The notes: generated by a model from the sequence alone, not told the origin. A stretch of 64,000 bases of DNA from Calliopsis andreniformis (GCF_051401765.1 NW_027480601.1:62001-126000); one strand, 5' to 3'. Numbered from the stretch's first letter, positions 1 through 14,208 are shown. Made by a program: numbers and translations.

Positions 1-101
1 CCTCAATCTTCAATCCTCAATCCTCAATCCTCAATTCTCAAACCTCAATCCTCAATCCTCACACCTCAAACATCAATACTCAACCCCCAATCCTCAACCC
101 T

Positions 102-150
102 CAGCCCGCATCCTCCATCCTCAATACTCGATCCTCAATCCTCAATACTC
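102..150 (+). repeat. CpG-bearing CCCGCATCC / CTCGATCC module (representative; 25 copies)
   Basis: CAGCCCGCATCCTCCATCC is followed by one or two 21-base blocks containing ACTCGATCC. It holds a recurrent hexamer step (CATCCT) and much of the CpG in Domains I and III. Starts: 102, 332, 4,378, 7,124, 8,523, 10,023, 11,436, 11,960, 15,084, 15,719, 15,949, 18,325, 18,960, 19,190, 23,753, 24,367, 24,576, 26,695, 45,290, 47,870, 51,384, 53,964, 57,478, 60,682 and 62,450. None lies between 26.7 and 45.3 kb. The copies at 4,378, 8,523, 11,436, 23,753 and 60,682 have a single GATC block. Confidence 0.85.
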
Positions 151-917
151 GATCCTCAATCCTCAATCTTCAATCCTCAATCCTCAATCCTCAATCCTCA
201 ATCCTCAGTCTTCAATCCACAATACTCAATCTTCAATCCTCAATCCTCAATCCTCAATCCTCAATTCTCAAACCTCAATCCCCAATCCTCACACCTCAAA
301 CATCAATACTCAACCCTCAATCCTCAACCCTCAGCCCGCATCCTCCATCCTCAATACTCGATCCTCAATCCTCAATACTCGATCCTCAATCCTCAATCTT
401 CAATCCTCAATACTCAATCTTCAATCCTCAATCCTCAATCCTCAAACCTCAGTCCTCAATACTCAGTCATGAATACTCAATCTTCAATACTCAATCCTCA
501 ATCCTCAATCCTCAATCCTCAATCCTCAATCCTCAATCCTCATTCGTCAATAATCAATACCCAATCCTCAATCTTCAATCCTCAATCCTCAATCCTCAAT
601 TCTCAATCCTCAATCCTCAATCCTCAGACCTCAAACAGCAATACTCAACCCTCAGTCCTCGTCCTCAATACACAACCATCAATACTCAATCGTCAATCTT
701 CAATCTTCAATATTCAATCTGCAGTGCTCAATCCTCAATCCTCGATCCTCAATCCTAAATCCTCAATATTCAAACAGCAATACCCAATCCTCAATCTTCA
801 ATCCGCAATCCTCAATCATCAATCCTCAATCCTCAATCCTCAATCCTCAATCCTCAGACCTCAAACCTCAAACCTGAATCCCCAATCCTGAATCCTCAAT
901 CTTCAGACCTCAGTCCT

Positions 918-1062
918 CAACAATCAGTTGTCAATTCACAATCCTCAATAGAAGATCATCAATTCACAGCTTTCAATACACAATACTCAATCTGCAATCT
1001 TCAAATCTCTATCCACAAACATCAATTCTCATCATTCAACCCTCCACACTCAGTCCCCAATC
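918..1062 (+). repeat. Dyad cassette, alpha subfamily (representative; 14 copies)
   Basis: About 145 bases begin with CAACAATCAGTTGTCAA, pass through AGAAGATCATC and CTGCAATCTTCAAATC, and end near ATCAATTCTCATCA. The cassette can be cut into 7-base steps that mostly keep CAA, so it looks like very old heptamers rather than an insertion. Starts: 918, 12,546, 16,535, 19,776, 27,288, 29,330 (chimeric), 34,814, 39,320, 40,243, 42,663, 45,876, 51,970, 58,064 and 63,036. Copies in Domain III carry AGACCATC instead of AGATCATC. Confidence 0.85.
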
Positions 1063-1225
1063 CTCAATCTTCAATCCTCAATCCTCAAACCGCAATCCTC
1101 AATACTCAACCTTCAATCCTCAATACTCAATCATCAATCCTCAATCTTCAATCCTCAGTCCTCAGTCCTCAAACCTCAATTCTGAATCCTCAATCCTGAA
1201 TCCTCAATCTTCAGCCCTCAGTCCA

Positions 1226-1365
1226 CAACAATCTGTTGTTAATCCTGAGTCCTCAATAGAATATCCTCAATTCACAGTTTTCATTACTCAATACTCAATC
1301 TGCAATCTTCAAATCTCTATCCACAAACATCAATTCTCATCACTCAACCCTCAACACTCAGTCCC
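1226..1365 (+). repeat. Dyad cassette, beta subfamily (representative; 12 copies)
   Basis: This subfamily begins CAACAATCTGTTGTTAAT, in which ACAACA and TGTTGT form a 6-bp stem around ATC. It then carries AATAGAATATCCTCAATTC and TTTTCATTACTC before the shared CTGCAATCTTCAAATC. Starts: 1,226, 5,460, 12,854, 16,843, 20,084, 31,109, 33,990, 35,743, 38,746, 46,917, 53,011 and 59,105. Some copies read CCGTTG (31,109, 33,990, 38,746) and one reads CGATCTG (35,743). Confidence 0.85.
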
Positions 1366-1970
1366 CAATCCTCAATATTCAATCCTCAATTCTCAATCTT
1401 CAATCCTACAATCCTCAACCTTCAATCCTCAATACTCAGTCTTCAATGCTCAATCCTCAATCCTCAATCCTCAATCCTCAATATTCAACACACAACCCTC
1501 AACCATCAATCCTCAATACTCAACCATCAATCCTCAGTTCTCAATACTCAATAGAATGTCCTGAATTCTCATGATTCAATACTCAATCATCAATATTCAA
1601 TAATCAAATCTCAATCCTCAAACATCAATAATCAACACTGATTCCTCAATACTCAGTCCTCTCTCTTCAATCCTCCATCCTCAATCCTCAATCCTCAAGC
1701 GTCAATCCTCAATACTCAATACTCAGCCCTCAATTCTCAGTCCTCAAACCTCAATCCGGAATCCTCAATCCTGAATCCTCAATCCTCAATCCTCAATCCC
1801 CAATCTTCAATCCTCAATACTCAATCACCAATCGTCAATCCTCAATCCTCAATCCTCAATCATCAATCCTCAATCATCAATCCTCAATCTTCAATACTCA
1901 ATCCTCAATCCTCAATCCTCAATCCTCAATACTCAACCATCAATCCTCAATTCCCAATACTCAATAGAGT

Positions 1971-1988
1971 ATCCTGAATTCTCAGGAT
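1971..1988. repeat. Hairpin/EcoRI module (representative; 28 copies)
   Basis: ATCCTGA and TCAGGAT form a perfect 7-bp stem around ATTC, with GAATTC inside. Starts: 1,971, 2,900, 3,685, 4,331, 6,205, 7,691, 8,476, 9,236 (loop ATAC, site lost), 10,604, 11,389, 13,599, 14,807, 17,588, 18,048, 20,829, 21,758, 22,966, 25,157, 25,900, 27,718, 31,997, 36,488, 45,069, 51,163, 57,257, 59,850, 60,635 and 62,229. Related copies ending CTCATGAT or CTCATGGT (for example ~1,559, 5,795, 29,618 and 36,824) keep GAATTC but not the stem. The module is in the heptamer register, so it arose by substitution. Confidence 0.88.
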
Positions 1989-2358
1989 TCTATACTCAAA
2001 CCTCAATCCTCAACCCTCAGTAATCAACCCTCAATCCTCAATTCTCAATCCTCAATCTTCAGCCCTCAATCCTCAATCCTCAATCCTCAATCCTCAATCC
2101 TCAGTTTTCAGTCCTCAAACCTCAATCCTCAACCCTCAGACCTCATCCTCATTCCTCAATTCTCAATCCTCAATCGTCAGTCCTCAGTCCTCAAAGTTCT
2201 ATCCTCAAACCTCAGCCCTCTTCGTCAATCCTCAATCCTCAATACTCAATCCTCAGCCTTCAATCCTCAATACTCAATCTTCAATCCTCAATCCTCAGTC
2301 CTCAAACCTCAATTCTGAATCCTCAGTCCTGAATCCTCAACCTTCAGCCCTCAGTCCT

Positions 2359-2480
2359 CAATAATCAGTTGTCAATACTCAATCCTCAATAGAATATCGT
2401 CAGTTCTCAGTTTTCAATACTCAATACTCAATCTGCAATCTTCAAATCGCTATCCACAAACATCAATTCTGAATCCTCAA
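2359..2480 (+). repeat. Dyad cassette, gamma subfamily (representative; 10 copies)
   Basis: This subfamily begins CAATAATCAGTTGTCAA. It has GAATATCGTCA and AAATCGCTATCC where the others have AAATCTCTATCC, and it ends in AATTCTGAATCC. Starts: 2,359, 3,288, 8,079, 10,992, 13,987, 21,217, 22,146, 25,545, 28,106 and 60,238. It is usually preceded by 150-160 bases containing AAAGTTCTATCC and CCCTCTTCGTC, as at ~2,190, 7,912, 13,820 and 60,070. Confidence 0.85.
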
Positions 2481-4879
2481 TCCTCAATCTTCAATCCTCA
2501 ATATTTAATCTTCAATCCTCAATACTCAATCTTCAATCCTCAATGCTCAATCCTCAAACCTCAGTCCTCAATACTCAGTCATGAATACTCAATCTTCAAT
2601 CCTCAATCCTCAATCCTCAATCCTCAATCCTCAATCCTCAATCCTCAATCATCATTCCCCAAACCTCAATCCTCAATCCCCAATCCTCAATCCTCATACC
2701 CCAAACCTCAATCCTCAATCCTCAATCCTCAATCTTCAATCCTCAATATTTAATCTTCAATCCTCAATCCTCGTTCTTCAATCCTCAATACCAAAACCTC
2801 AATCTTCAATCCTCAATCCTCAATCCTCAATTCTCAATCCTCAACCCTCAATCCTCAATACTCAACCATCAATCCTCAATTCCCAATACTCAATAGAGTA
2901 TCCTGAATTCTCAGGATTCTATACTCAAACCTCAATCCTCAACCCTCAGTAATCAACCCTCAATCCTCAATTCTCAATCCTCAATCTTCAGTCCTCAATC
3001 CTCAATCCTCAATCCTCAATCCTCAATCCTCAGTTCTCAGTCCTCAAACCTCAATCCTCAACCCTCAGACCTCATCCTCATTCCTCAATTCTCAATCCTC
3101 AATCCTCAGTCCTCAGTCCTCAAAGTTCTATCCTCAAACCTCAGCCCTCTTCGTCAATCCTCAATCCTCAATACTCAATCCTCAGCCTTCAATCCTCAAT
3201 ACTCAATCTTCAATCCTCAATCCTCAGTCCTCAAACCTCAATTCTGAATCCTCAGTCCTGAATCCTCAACCTTCAGCCCTCAGTCCTCAATAATCAGTTG
3301 TCAATCCCCAATCCTCAATAGAATATCGTCAATTCTCAGTTTTCAATAGTCAATACTCAATCTGCAATCTTCAAATCGCTATCCACAAACATCAATTCTG
3401 AATCCTCAATCCTCAATCTTCAATCCTCAATATTTAATCTTCAATCCTCAATTCTCAAACTTCAATCCTCAATACTGAATCTTCAATCCTCAATCCTCAA
3501 CCCTCAATCCTCAATCTTCAATCCTCAATACACAATCTCAAATCCTCAACCCTCAATCCTCAATCCTTAATCCTCAATCCTCAATCCTCAATCATCAATC
3601 CTCAATGTTCAATGCTCAATCCTCAATCCTCAATCCTCAATCCTCAATACTCAACCATCATTAATTCTCAATACTCAATAGAATATCCTGAATTCTCAGG
3701 ATGCAATACTCAAACATCAATCCTCAAACCTCAGTCCTCAATACTCAGTCATGAATACTCAATCTTCAATACTCAATCCTCAATCCTCAATCCTCAATCC
3801 TCAATCCTCGATCCTCAATCATCATTCCCCAAACCTCAATCCTCAATCCCCAATCCTCAATCCTCACACCCCAAACCTCAATCCTGAATCCTCAATCCTC
3901 AGTCTTCAATCCTCAATATTTAATCTTCAATCCTCAATCCTCATTCTTCAATCCTCAATACCAAAACCTCAATCTTCAATCCTCAATCCTCAATCCACAA
4001 TTCTCAATCCTCAACCCTCAATCCTCAGACCTCAAACATCAATACCCAACCCTCAGTCCTCGTCCTCAATCCACAACCCTCAATCATCAATCCTCAATCT
4101 TCAGCCATCAATATTCTATCTTCAATCCTCAATCCTCAGTCCTCAATCCTCAATCTTCAATTCTCAATCCTCAGTCCTCAATCCTCAATCCTCAATTCTC
4201 AATCGTCAATACTTAATCCTCAATCCTCAATCCTCAATCATCAATCCTCAATCTTCAATGCTCAATCCTCAATCCTCAATCCTCAATCCTCAATACTCAA
4301 CCATCATTAATTCTCAATACTCAATAGAATATCCTGAATTCTCAGGATGCAATACTCAAACATCAATCCTCAACCCTCAGCCCGCATCCTCCATCCTGAA
4401 TACTCGATCCTCAATCCTCAATCTTCAATCCTCAATACTCAATCTTCAATCCTCAATCCTCAATCCTCAAACCTCAGTCCTCAATACTCAGTCATGAATT
4501 CTCAATCTTCAATACTCAATCCTCAATCCTCAATCCTCAATCCTCAATCCTCAAACCTCAGTCCTCAATCCTCAGTCTTGAGAACTCAATCTTCAATACT
4601 CAATCCTCAATCCTCAATCCTCAATCCTCAAACCTCAGTCCTCAATCCTCAATCATCATTCCCCAAACCTCAATACTCAATCCTCAATCCTCAATCTTCA
4701 ATCCTCAATATTTAATCTTCAATCCTGAATCCTCAATCCTCAATCCTCAATCCTCAATCCTCAATCCTCAATCCTCAATCTTCAATCCTCAATACTCAAT
4801 CTTCAATCCTCAATCCTCAATCCTCAATCCTCAATCCTCATTCTCCAATCCTCAATACCAAAACCTCAATCTTCAATCC

Positions 4880-6120
4880 TCAATCCTCAATCCTCAATCC
4901 TCAGTCCTCAATCCTCAATCATCAATCCTCAATCTTCAATCCTCAGTCCCAAATCCTCAATCTTCAATACTCAATCGTCAACCCTCAATCTTCAGTCCTC
5001 AATACTCAATCTTCAATCCTCAACCCTCAATCCTCAATGCTCACTCCTCATTCTTCAATCCTCAATACCCAATGCTCAATCTTCAATCCTCAATCCGCAA
5101 TCCTCAATTATCAATACTCAATCCTCAATCCTCAGAACTCAAACATCAATACTCAACGCTGAGTCCTCGTCCTCAATCCACAACCCTCAATCCTCAATCC
5201 TCAATCTTCAATCCTCAATCCACAATCCTCAATCCTCAATCCTCAATCCTCAGTCCTCAATTCTCAATCCTCAATCCTCAGTCCTCAGTCCTCTAACCTG
5301 AATCCTCAACCCTCAGCCCTCATCCTCAATCCTCAATTCTCAATCCTTAATCCTCAGTCTTCAATCCTCAATACTCAATCTTTAATCCTCAGTCCTCATT
5401 CCTCAAACCTCAATTCTGAATCCTCAATCCTGAATCCTCAATCTTCAGCCCTCAGTCCACAACAATCTGTTGTTAATCCTCAGTCCTCAATAGAATATCC
5501 TCAATTCACAGTTTTCATTACTCAATACTCAATCTGCAATCTTCAAATCTCTATCCACAAACATCAATTCTCATCACTCAACCCTCAACACTCAGTCCCC
5601 AATCCTCAATATTCAATCCTCAATTCTCAATCTTCAATCCTACAATCCTCAACCTTCAATCCTCAATACTCAGTCTTCAATGCTCAATCCTCAATCCTCA
5701 ATCCTCAATCCTCAATATTCAACACACAACCCTCAACCATCAATCCTCAATACTCAACCATCAATCCTCAGTTCTCAATACTCAATAGAATGTCCTGAAT
5801 TCTCATGATTCAATACTCAATCATCAATATTCAATAATCAAATCTCAATCCTCAAACATCAATACTCAACACTGAATCCTCAATACTCAGTCCTCTCTCT
5901 TCAATCCTCCATCCTCAATCCTCAATCCTCAAGCGTCAATCCTCAATACTCAATACTCAGCCCTCAATTCTCAGTCCTCAAACCTCAATCCGGAATCCTC
6001 AATCCTGAATCCTCAATCCTCAATCCTCAATCCCCAATCTTCAATCCTCAATACTCAATCACCAATCCTCAATCCTCAATCCTCAATCCTCAATCATCAA
6101 TCCTCAATCATCAATCCTCA
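4880..6120 (+). repeat. Domain I counterpart of part of the 6,094-bp HOR
   Basis: This stretch matches 46,337-47,577 (shift 41,457), 52,431-53,671 and 58,525-59,765. Part of it also matches ~35.3-36.5 kb (shift 30,283; beta cassettes 5,460 and 35,743, hairpins 6,205 and 36,488). After 6,120, HOR copies 1 and 2 jump to the equivalent of ~6,831. HOR copy 3 instead stays collinear to about 6,510. Confidence 0.75.
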
Positions 6121-9100
6121 ATCTTCAATACTCAATCCTCAATCCTCAATCCTCAATCCTCAATACTCAACCATCAATCCTCAATTCCCAATACTCAATA
6201 GAGTATCCTGAATTCTCAGGATTCTATACTCAAACCTCAATCCTCAACCCTCAGTAATCAACCCTCAATCCTCAATTCTCAATCCTCAATCTTCAGTCCT
6301 CAATCCTCAATCCTCAATCCTCAATCCTCAATCCTCAGTTCTCAGTCCTCAAACCTCAATCCTCAACCCTCAGACCTCATCCTCATTCCTCAATTCTCAA
6401 TCCTCAATCCTCAGTCCTCAGTCCTCAAAGTTCTATCCTCAAACCTCAGCCCTCTTCGTCAATCCTCAATCCTCAATACTCAATCCTCAGCCTTCAATCC
6501 TCAATACTCAATCTTCAATACTCAATCATCAATCCTCAATCCTCAATCCTCAATCCTAAATCCTCAATCCTAATTCCCCAAACCTCTATCCTTAACCCTC
6601 AGTCCTCATCCTCAATTCTCAATACACAATCGTCAATCCTCACTCCTCAATCATCAATCCTCAATCTTCAATACTCAATCCTCAATCCTCAATCCTCAAT
6701 CCTCAATCCTCAATCCTCAAACCTCAGTCCTCAATCCTCAGTCATGAGTACTCAATCTTCCATACTCAATCCTCAATCCTCAATCCTCAATCCTCAAACC
6801 TCAATCCTCAATCCTCAATCATCATTCCCCAAACCTCAATACTCAATCCTCAATCCTCAATCTTCAATCCTCAATATTTAATCTTCAATCCTGAATCCTC
6901 AATCCTCAATCCTCAATCCTCAATCCTCAATCCTCAATCTTCAATCTTCAATACTCAATCTTCAATCCTCAATCCTCAATCCTCAATCCTCAATCCTCAT
7001 TCTCCAATCCTCAATACCAAAACCTCAATCTTCAATCCTCAATCCTCAATCCTCAATTCTCAAACCTCAATCCTCAATCCTCACACCTCAAACATCAATA
7101 CCCAACCGTCAATCCTCAACCCTCAGCCCGCATCCTCCATCCTCAATACTCGATCCTCAATCCTCAATACTCGATCCTCAATCCTCAATCTTCAATCCTC
7201 AATACTCAATCTTCAATCCTCAATCCTCAATCCTCAAACCTCAGTCCTCAATACTCAGTCATGAATACTCAATCTTCAATACTCAATCCTCAATCCTCAA
7301 TCCTCAATCCTCAATCCTCATTCGTCAATAATCAATACCCAATCCTCAATCTTCAATCCTCAATCCTCAATCCTCAATTCTCAATCCTCAATCCTCAATC
7401 CTCAGACCTCAAACAGCAATACTCAACCCTCAGTCCTCGTCCTCAATACACAACCATCAATACTCAATCGTCAATTTTGAATCTTCAATATTCAATCTTC
7501 AGTCCTCAATCCTCAATCCTCGATCCTCAATTCTAAATCCTCAATATTCAAACGGCAATACCCAATCCTCAATCTTCAATCCGCAATCCTCAATCATCAA
7601 TCCTCAATCTTCAATACTCAATCCTCAATCCTCAATCCTCAATCCTCAATACTCAACCATCAATCCTCAATTCCCAATACTCAATAGAGTATCCTGAATT
7701 CTCAGGATTCTATACTCAAACCTCAATCCTCAACCCTCAGTAATCAACCCTCAATCCTCAATTCTCAATCCTCAATCTTCAGTCCTCAATCCTCAATCCT
7801 CAATCCTCAATCCTCAATCCTCAGTTCTCAGTCCTCAAACCTCAATCCTCAACCCTCAGACCTCATCCTCATTCCTCAATTCTCAATCCTCAATCCTCAG
7901 TCCTCAGTCCTCAAAGTTCTATCCTCAAACCTCAGCCCTCTTCGTCAATCCTCAATCCTCAATACTCAATCCTCAGCCTTCAATCCTCAATACTCAAACT
8001 TCAATCCTCAATCCTCAGTCCTCAAACCTCAATTCTGAATCCTCAGTCCTGAATCCTCAACCTTCAGCCCTCAGTCCTCAATAATCAGTTGTCAATCCTC
8101 AATCCTCAATAGAATATCGTCAATTCTCAGTTTTCAATACTCAATACTCAATCTGCAATCTTCAAATCGCTATCCACAAACATCAATTCTGAATCCTCAA
8201 TCCTCAATCTTCAATCCTCAATATTTAATCTTCAATCCTCAATTCTCAAACTTCAATCCTCAATACTGAATCTTCAATCCTCAATCCTCAATCCTCAATC
8301 CTCAATCTTCAATCCTCAATACACAATCTCAAATCCTCAACCCTCAATCCTCAATCCTTAATCCTCAATCCTCAATCCTCAATCATCAATCCTCAATCTT
8401 CAATGCTCAATCCTCAATCCTCAATCCTCAATCCTCAATACTCAACCATCATTAATTCTCAATACTCAATAGAATATCCTGAATTCTCAGGATGCAATAC
8501 TCAAACATCAATCCTCAACCCTCAGCCCGCATCCTCCATCCTCAATACTCGATCCTCAACCCTCAATCTTCAATCCTCAATACTCAATCTTCAATCCTCA
8601 ATCCTCAATCCTCAAACCTCAGTCCTCAATACTCAGTCATGAATACTCAATCTTCAATACTCAATCCTCAATCCTCAATCCTCAATCCTCAATCCTCAAT
8701 CCTCAATCATCATTCCCCAAACCTCAATCCTCAATCCCCAATCCTCAATCCTCACACCCCAAACCTCAATCCTGAATCCTCAATCCTCAATCTTCAATCC
8801 TCAATATTTAATCTTCAATCCTCAATCCTCATTCTTCAATCCTCAATACCAAACCTCAATCTTCAATCCTCAATCCTCAATCCACAATTCTCAATCCTCA
8901 ACCCTCAATCCTCAGACCTCAAACATCAATACCCAACCCTCAGTCCTCGTCCTCAATCCACAACCCTCAATCATCAATCCTCAATCTTCAGCCATCAATA
9001 TTCAATCTTCAATCCTCAATCCTCAGTCCTCAATCCTCAATCTTCAATCCTCAATCCTCAGTCCTCAATCCTCAATCCTCAATTCTCAATCGTCAATCCT

Positions 9101-12100
9101 CAATACCCAATCCTCAATTTTCAATCCTCAATCCTCAATCATCAATCCTCTATCTTCAATACTCAATCCTCAATCCCCAATCCTCAATCCTCAATACTCA
9201 ACCATCAATACTCAATTCTCAATACTCAATAGAATATCCTGAATACTCAGGATTCACTACTCAAACCTCAATCCTCAACCCTCAGCTCTCATCCTCCATC
9301 CTCAATCCTCAATCCTCAATCCTCAATCTTCAATCCTCAATACTCAATCTTCAATTCTCAATCCTCAATCCTCAATCCTCATAACTCAATCCTCAGTCAT
9401 GAATACTCAATCTTCAATACTCAATCATCAATCCTCAATCCTCAATCCTCAATCCTAAATCCTCAATCCTAATTCCCCAAACCTCTATCCTTAACCCTCA
9501 GTCCTCATCCTCAATTCTCAATACACAATCGTCAATCCTCACTCCTCAATCATCAATCCTCAATCTTCAATACTCAATCCTCAATCCTCAATCCTCAATC
9601 CTCAATCCTCAATCCTCAAACCTCAGTCCTCAATCCTCAGTCATGAGTACTCAATCTTCAATACTCAATCCTCAATCCTCAATCCTCAATCCTCAAACCT
9701 CAATCCTCAATCCTCAATCATCATTCCCCAAACCTCAATACTCAATCCTCAATCCTCAATCTTCAATCCTCAATATTTAATCTTGAATCCTGAATCCTCA
9801 ATCCTCAATCCTCAGTCCTCAATCCTCAATCCTCAATCTTCAATCCTCAATACTCAATCTTCAATCCTCAATCCTCAATCCTCAATCCTCAATCCTCATT
9901 CTCCAATCCTCAATACCAAAACCTCAATCTTCAATCCTCAATCCTCAATCCTCAATTCTCAAACCTCAATCCTCAATCCTCACACCTCAAACATCAATAC
10001 CCAACCCTCAATCCTCAACCCTCAGCCCGCATCCTCCATCCTCAATACTCGATCCTCAATCCTCAATACTCGATCCTCAATCCTCAATCTTCAATCCTCA
10101 ATACTCAATCTTCAATCCTCAATCCTCAATCCTCAAACATCAGTCCTCAATACTCAGTCATGAATACTCAATCTTCAATACTCAATCCTCAATCCTCAAT
10201 CCTCAATCCTCAATCCTCAATCCTCAATCCTCATTCGTCAATAATCAATACCCAATCCTCAATCTTCAATCCTCAATCCTCAATCCTCTATTCTCAATCC
10301 TCAATCCTCAATCCTCAGACCTCAAACAGCAATACTCAACCCTCAGTCCTCGTCCTCAATACACAACCATCAATACTCAATCGTCAATCTTCAATCTTCA
10401 ATATTCAATCTTCAGTCCTCAATCCTCAATCCCCGATCCTCAATCCTAAATCCTCAATATACAAACAGCAATACCCAATCCTCAATCTTCAATCCGCAAT
10501 CCTCAATCATCAATCCTCAATCTTCAATACTCAATCCTCAATCCTCAATCCTCAATCCTCAATACTCAACCATCAATCCTCAATTCCCAATACTCAATAG
10601 AGTATCCTGAATTCTCAGGATTCTATACTCAAACCTCAATCCTCAACCCTCAGTAATCAACCCTCAATCCTCAATTCTCAATCCTCAATCTTCAGTCCTC
10701 AATCCTCAATCCTCAATCCTCAATCCTCAATCCTCAGTTCTCAGTCCTCAAACCTCAATCCTCAACCCTCAGACCTCATCCTCATTCCTCAATTCTCAAT
10801 CCTCAATCCTCAGTCCTCAGTCCTCAAAGTTCTATCCTCAAACCTCAGCCCTCTTCGTCAATCCTCAATCCTCAATACTCAATCCTCAGCCTTCAATCCT
10901 CAATACTGAATCTTCAATCCTCAGTCCTCAGTCCTCAAACCTCAATTCTGAATCCTCAGTCCTGAATCCTCAACCTTCAGCCCTCAGTCCTCAATAATCA
11001 GTTGTCAATCCTGAATCCTCAATAGAATATCGTCAATTCTCAGTTTTCAATACTCAATACTCAATCTGCAATCTTCAAATCGCTATCCACAAACATCAAT
11101 TCTGAATCCTCAATCCTCAATCTTCAATCCTCAATATTTAATCTTCAATCCTCAATTCTCAAACTTCAATCCTCAATACTGAATCTTCAATCCTCAATCC
11201 TCAATCCTCAATCCTCAATCTTCAATCCTCAATACACAATCTCAAATCCTCAACCCTCAATCCTCAATACTTAATCCTCAATCCTCAATCCTCAATCATC
11301 AATCCTCAATCTTCAATGCTCAATCCTCAATCCTCAATCCTCAATCCTCAATACTCAACCATCATTAATTCTCAATACTCAATAGAATATCCTGAATTCT
11401 CAGGATGCAATACGCAAACATCAATCCTCAACCCTCAGCCCGCATCCTCCATCCTGAATACTCGATCCTCAATCCTCAATCTTCAATCCTCAATACTCAA
11501 TCTTCAATCCTCAATCCTCAATCCTCAAACCTCAGTCCTCAATACTCAGTCATGAATTCTCAATCTTCAATACTCAATCCTCAATCCTCAATCCTCAATC
11601 CTCAATCCTCAATCCTCAATCATCATTCCCCAAACCTCAATCCTCAATCCCCAATCCTCAATCCTCATACCCCAAACCTCAATCCTCAATCCTCAATCCT
11701 CAATCTTCAATCCTCAATATTTAATCTTCAATCCTCAATCCTCATTCTTCAATCCTCAATACCAAAACCTCAATCTTCAATCCTCAATACTCAATCTTCA
11801 ATCCTCAATCCTCAATCCTCAATCCTCAATCCTCATTCTCCAATCCTCAATACCAAAACCTCAATCTTCAATCCTCAATCCTCAATCCTCAATTCTCAAA
11901 CCTCAATCCCCAATCCTCACACCTCAAACATCAATACTCAACCCTCAATCCTCAACCCTCAGCCCGCATCCTCCATCCTCAATACTCGATCCTCAATCCT
12001 CAATACTCGATCCTCAATCCTCAATCTTCAATCCTCAATACTCAATCTTCAATCCTCAATCCTCAATCCTCAAACCTCAGTCCTCAATACTCAGTCATGA

Positions 12101-14208
12101 ATACTCAATCTTCAATACTCAATCCTCAATCCTCAATCCTCAATCCTCAATCCTCAATCCTCAATCCTCATTCGTCAATAATCAATACCCAATCCTCAAT
12201 CTTCAATCCTCAATCCTCAATCCTCAATTCTCAATCCTCAATCCTCAATCCTCAGACCTCAAACAGCAATACTCAACCCTCAGTCCTCGTCCTCAATACA
12301 CAACCATCAATACTCAATCGTCAATCTTCAATCTTCAATATTCAATCTGCAGTGCTCAATCCTCAATCCTCGATCCTCAATCCTAAATCCTCAATATTCA
12401 AACAGCAATACCCAATCCTCAATCTTCAATCAGCAATCCTCAATCATCAATCCTCAATCCTCAATCCTCAATCCTCAATCCTCAGACCTCAAACCTCAAA
12501 CCTGAATCCCCAATCCTGAATCCTCAATCTTCAGACCTCAATCCTCAACAATCAGTTGTCAATTCACAATCCTCAATAGAAGATCATCAATTCACAGCTT
12601 TCAATACACAATACTCAATCTGCAATCTTCAAATCTCTATCCACAAACATCAATTCTCATCATTCAACCCTCAACACTCAGTCCCCAATCCTCAATCTTC
12701 AATCCTCAATCCTCAAACCGCAATCCTCAATACTCAACCTTCAATCCTCAATACTCAATCATCAATCCTCAATCTTCAATCCTCAGTCCTCAGTCCTCAA
12801 ACCTCGATTCTGAATCCTCAAACCTGAATTCTCAATCTTCAGCCCTCAGTCCACAACAATCTGTTGTTAATCCTGAGTCCTCAATAGAATATCCTCAATT
12901 CACAGTTTTCATTACTCAATACTCAATCTGCAATCTTCAAATCTCTATCCACAAACATCAATTCTCATCACTCAACCCTCAACACTCAGTCCCCAATCCT
13001 CAATATTCAATCCTCAATTCTCAATCTTCAACCCTACAATCCTCAACCTTCAATCCTCAATACTCAGTCTTCAATGCTCAATCCTCAATCCTCAATCCTC
13101 AATCCTCAATATTCAACACACAACCCTCAACCATCAATCCTCAATACTCAACCATCAATCCTCAGTTCTCAATACTCAATAGAATGTCCTGAATTCTCAT
13201 GATTCAATACTCAATCATCAATATTCAATAATCAAATCTCAATCCTCAAACATCAATACTCAACACTGATTCCTCAATACTCAGTCCTCTCTCTTCAATC
13301 CTCCATCCTCAATCCTCAATCCTCAAGCGTCAATCCTCAATACTCAATACTCAGCCCTCAATTCTCAGTCCTCAAACCTCAATCCGGAATCCTCAATCCT
13401 GAATCCTCAATCCTCAATCCTCAATCCCCAATCTTCAATCCTCAATACTCAATCACCAATCGTCAATCCTCAATCCTCAATCCTCAATCATCAATCCTCA
13501 ATCATCAATCCTCAATCTTCAATACTCAATCCTCAATCCTCAATCCTCAATCCTCAATACTCAACCATCAATCCTCAATTCCCAATACTCAATAGAGTAT
13601 CCTGAATTCTCAGGATTCTATACTCAAACCTCAATCCTCAACCCTCAGTAATCAACCCTCAATCCTCAATTCTCAATCCTCAATCTTCAGCCCTCAATCC
13701 TCAATCCTCAATCCTCAATCCTCAATCCTCAGTTTTCAGTCCTCAAACCTCAATCCTCAACCCTCAGACCTCATCCTCATTCCTCAATTCTCAATCCTCA
13801 ATCCTCAGTCCTCAGTCCTCAAAGTTCTATCCTCAAACCTCAGCCCTCTTCGTCAATCCTCAATCCTCAATACTCAATCCTCAGCCTTCAATCCTCAATA
13901 CTCAATCTTCAATCCTCAATCCTCAGTCCTCAAACCTCAATTCTGAATCCTCAGTCCTGAATCCTCAACCTTCAGCCCTCAGTCCTCAATAATCAGTTGT
14001 CAATCCTCAATCCTCAATAGAATATCGTCAATTCTCAGTTTTCAATACTCAATACTCAATCTGCAATCTTCAAATCGCTATCCACAAACATCAATTCTGA
14101 ATCCTCAATCCTCAATCTTCAATCCTCAATATTTAATCTTCAATCCTCAATACTCAATCTTCAATCCTCAATGCTCAATCCTCAAACCTCAGTCCTCAAT
14201 ACTCAGTC

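Larger units (their letters stand above)
1926..3451 (+). repeat. Decayed 929-bp duplication pair
   Basis: About 600 bases (1,926-2,522) recur at 2,855-3,451 with the same 929-base shift: hairpins 1,971 and 2,900, gamma cassettes 2,359 and 3,288. The right flanks no longer match. This is the same duplication seen intact at 20.8-22.6 kb, so the duplicated state was itself copied and later edited. Confidence 0.75.

Noticed and set aside
1226..1240. Intrinsic terminator, suggested by the ACAACA/TGTTGT stem.
   Set aside because: The stem is AT-rich and only 6 bp, has no following T-run, and occurs in a gene-free satellite.
1961..1990. Transposon end or integrase attachment site at the ATCCTGA/TCAGGAT inverted repeat.
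   Set aside because: There is no element body, target duplication or open frame beside it, and the module is in the heptamer register. It therefore arose by substitution.
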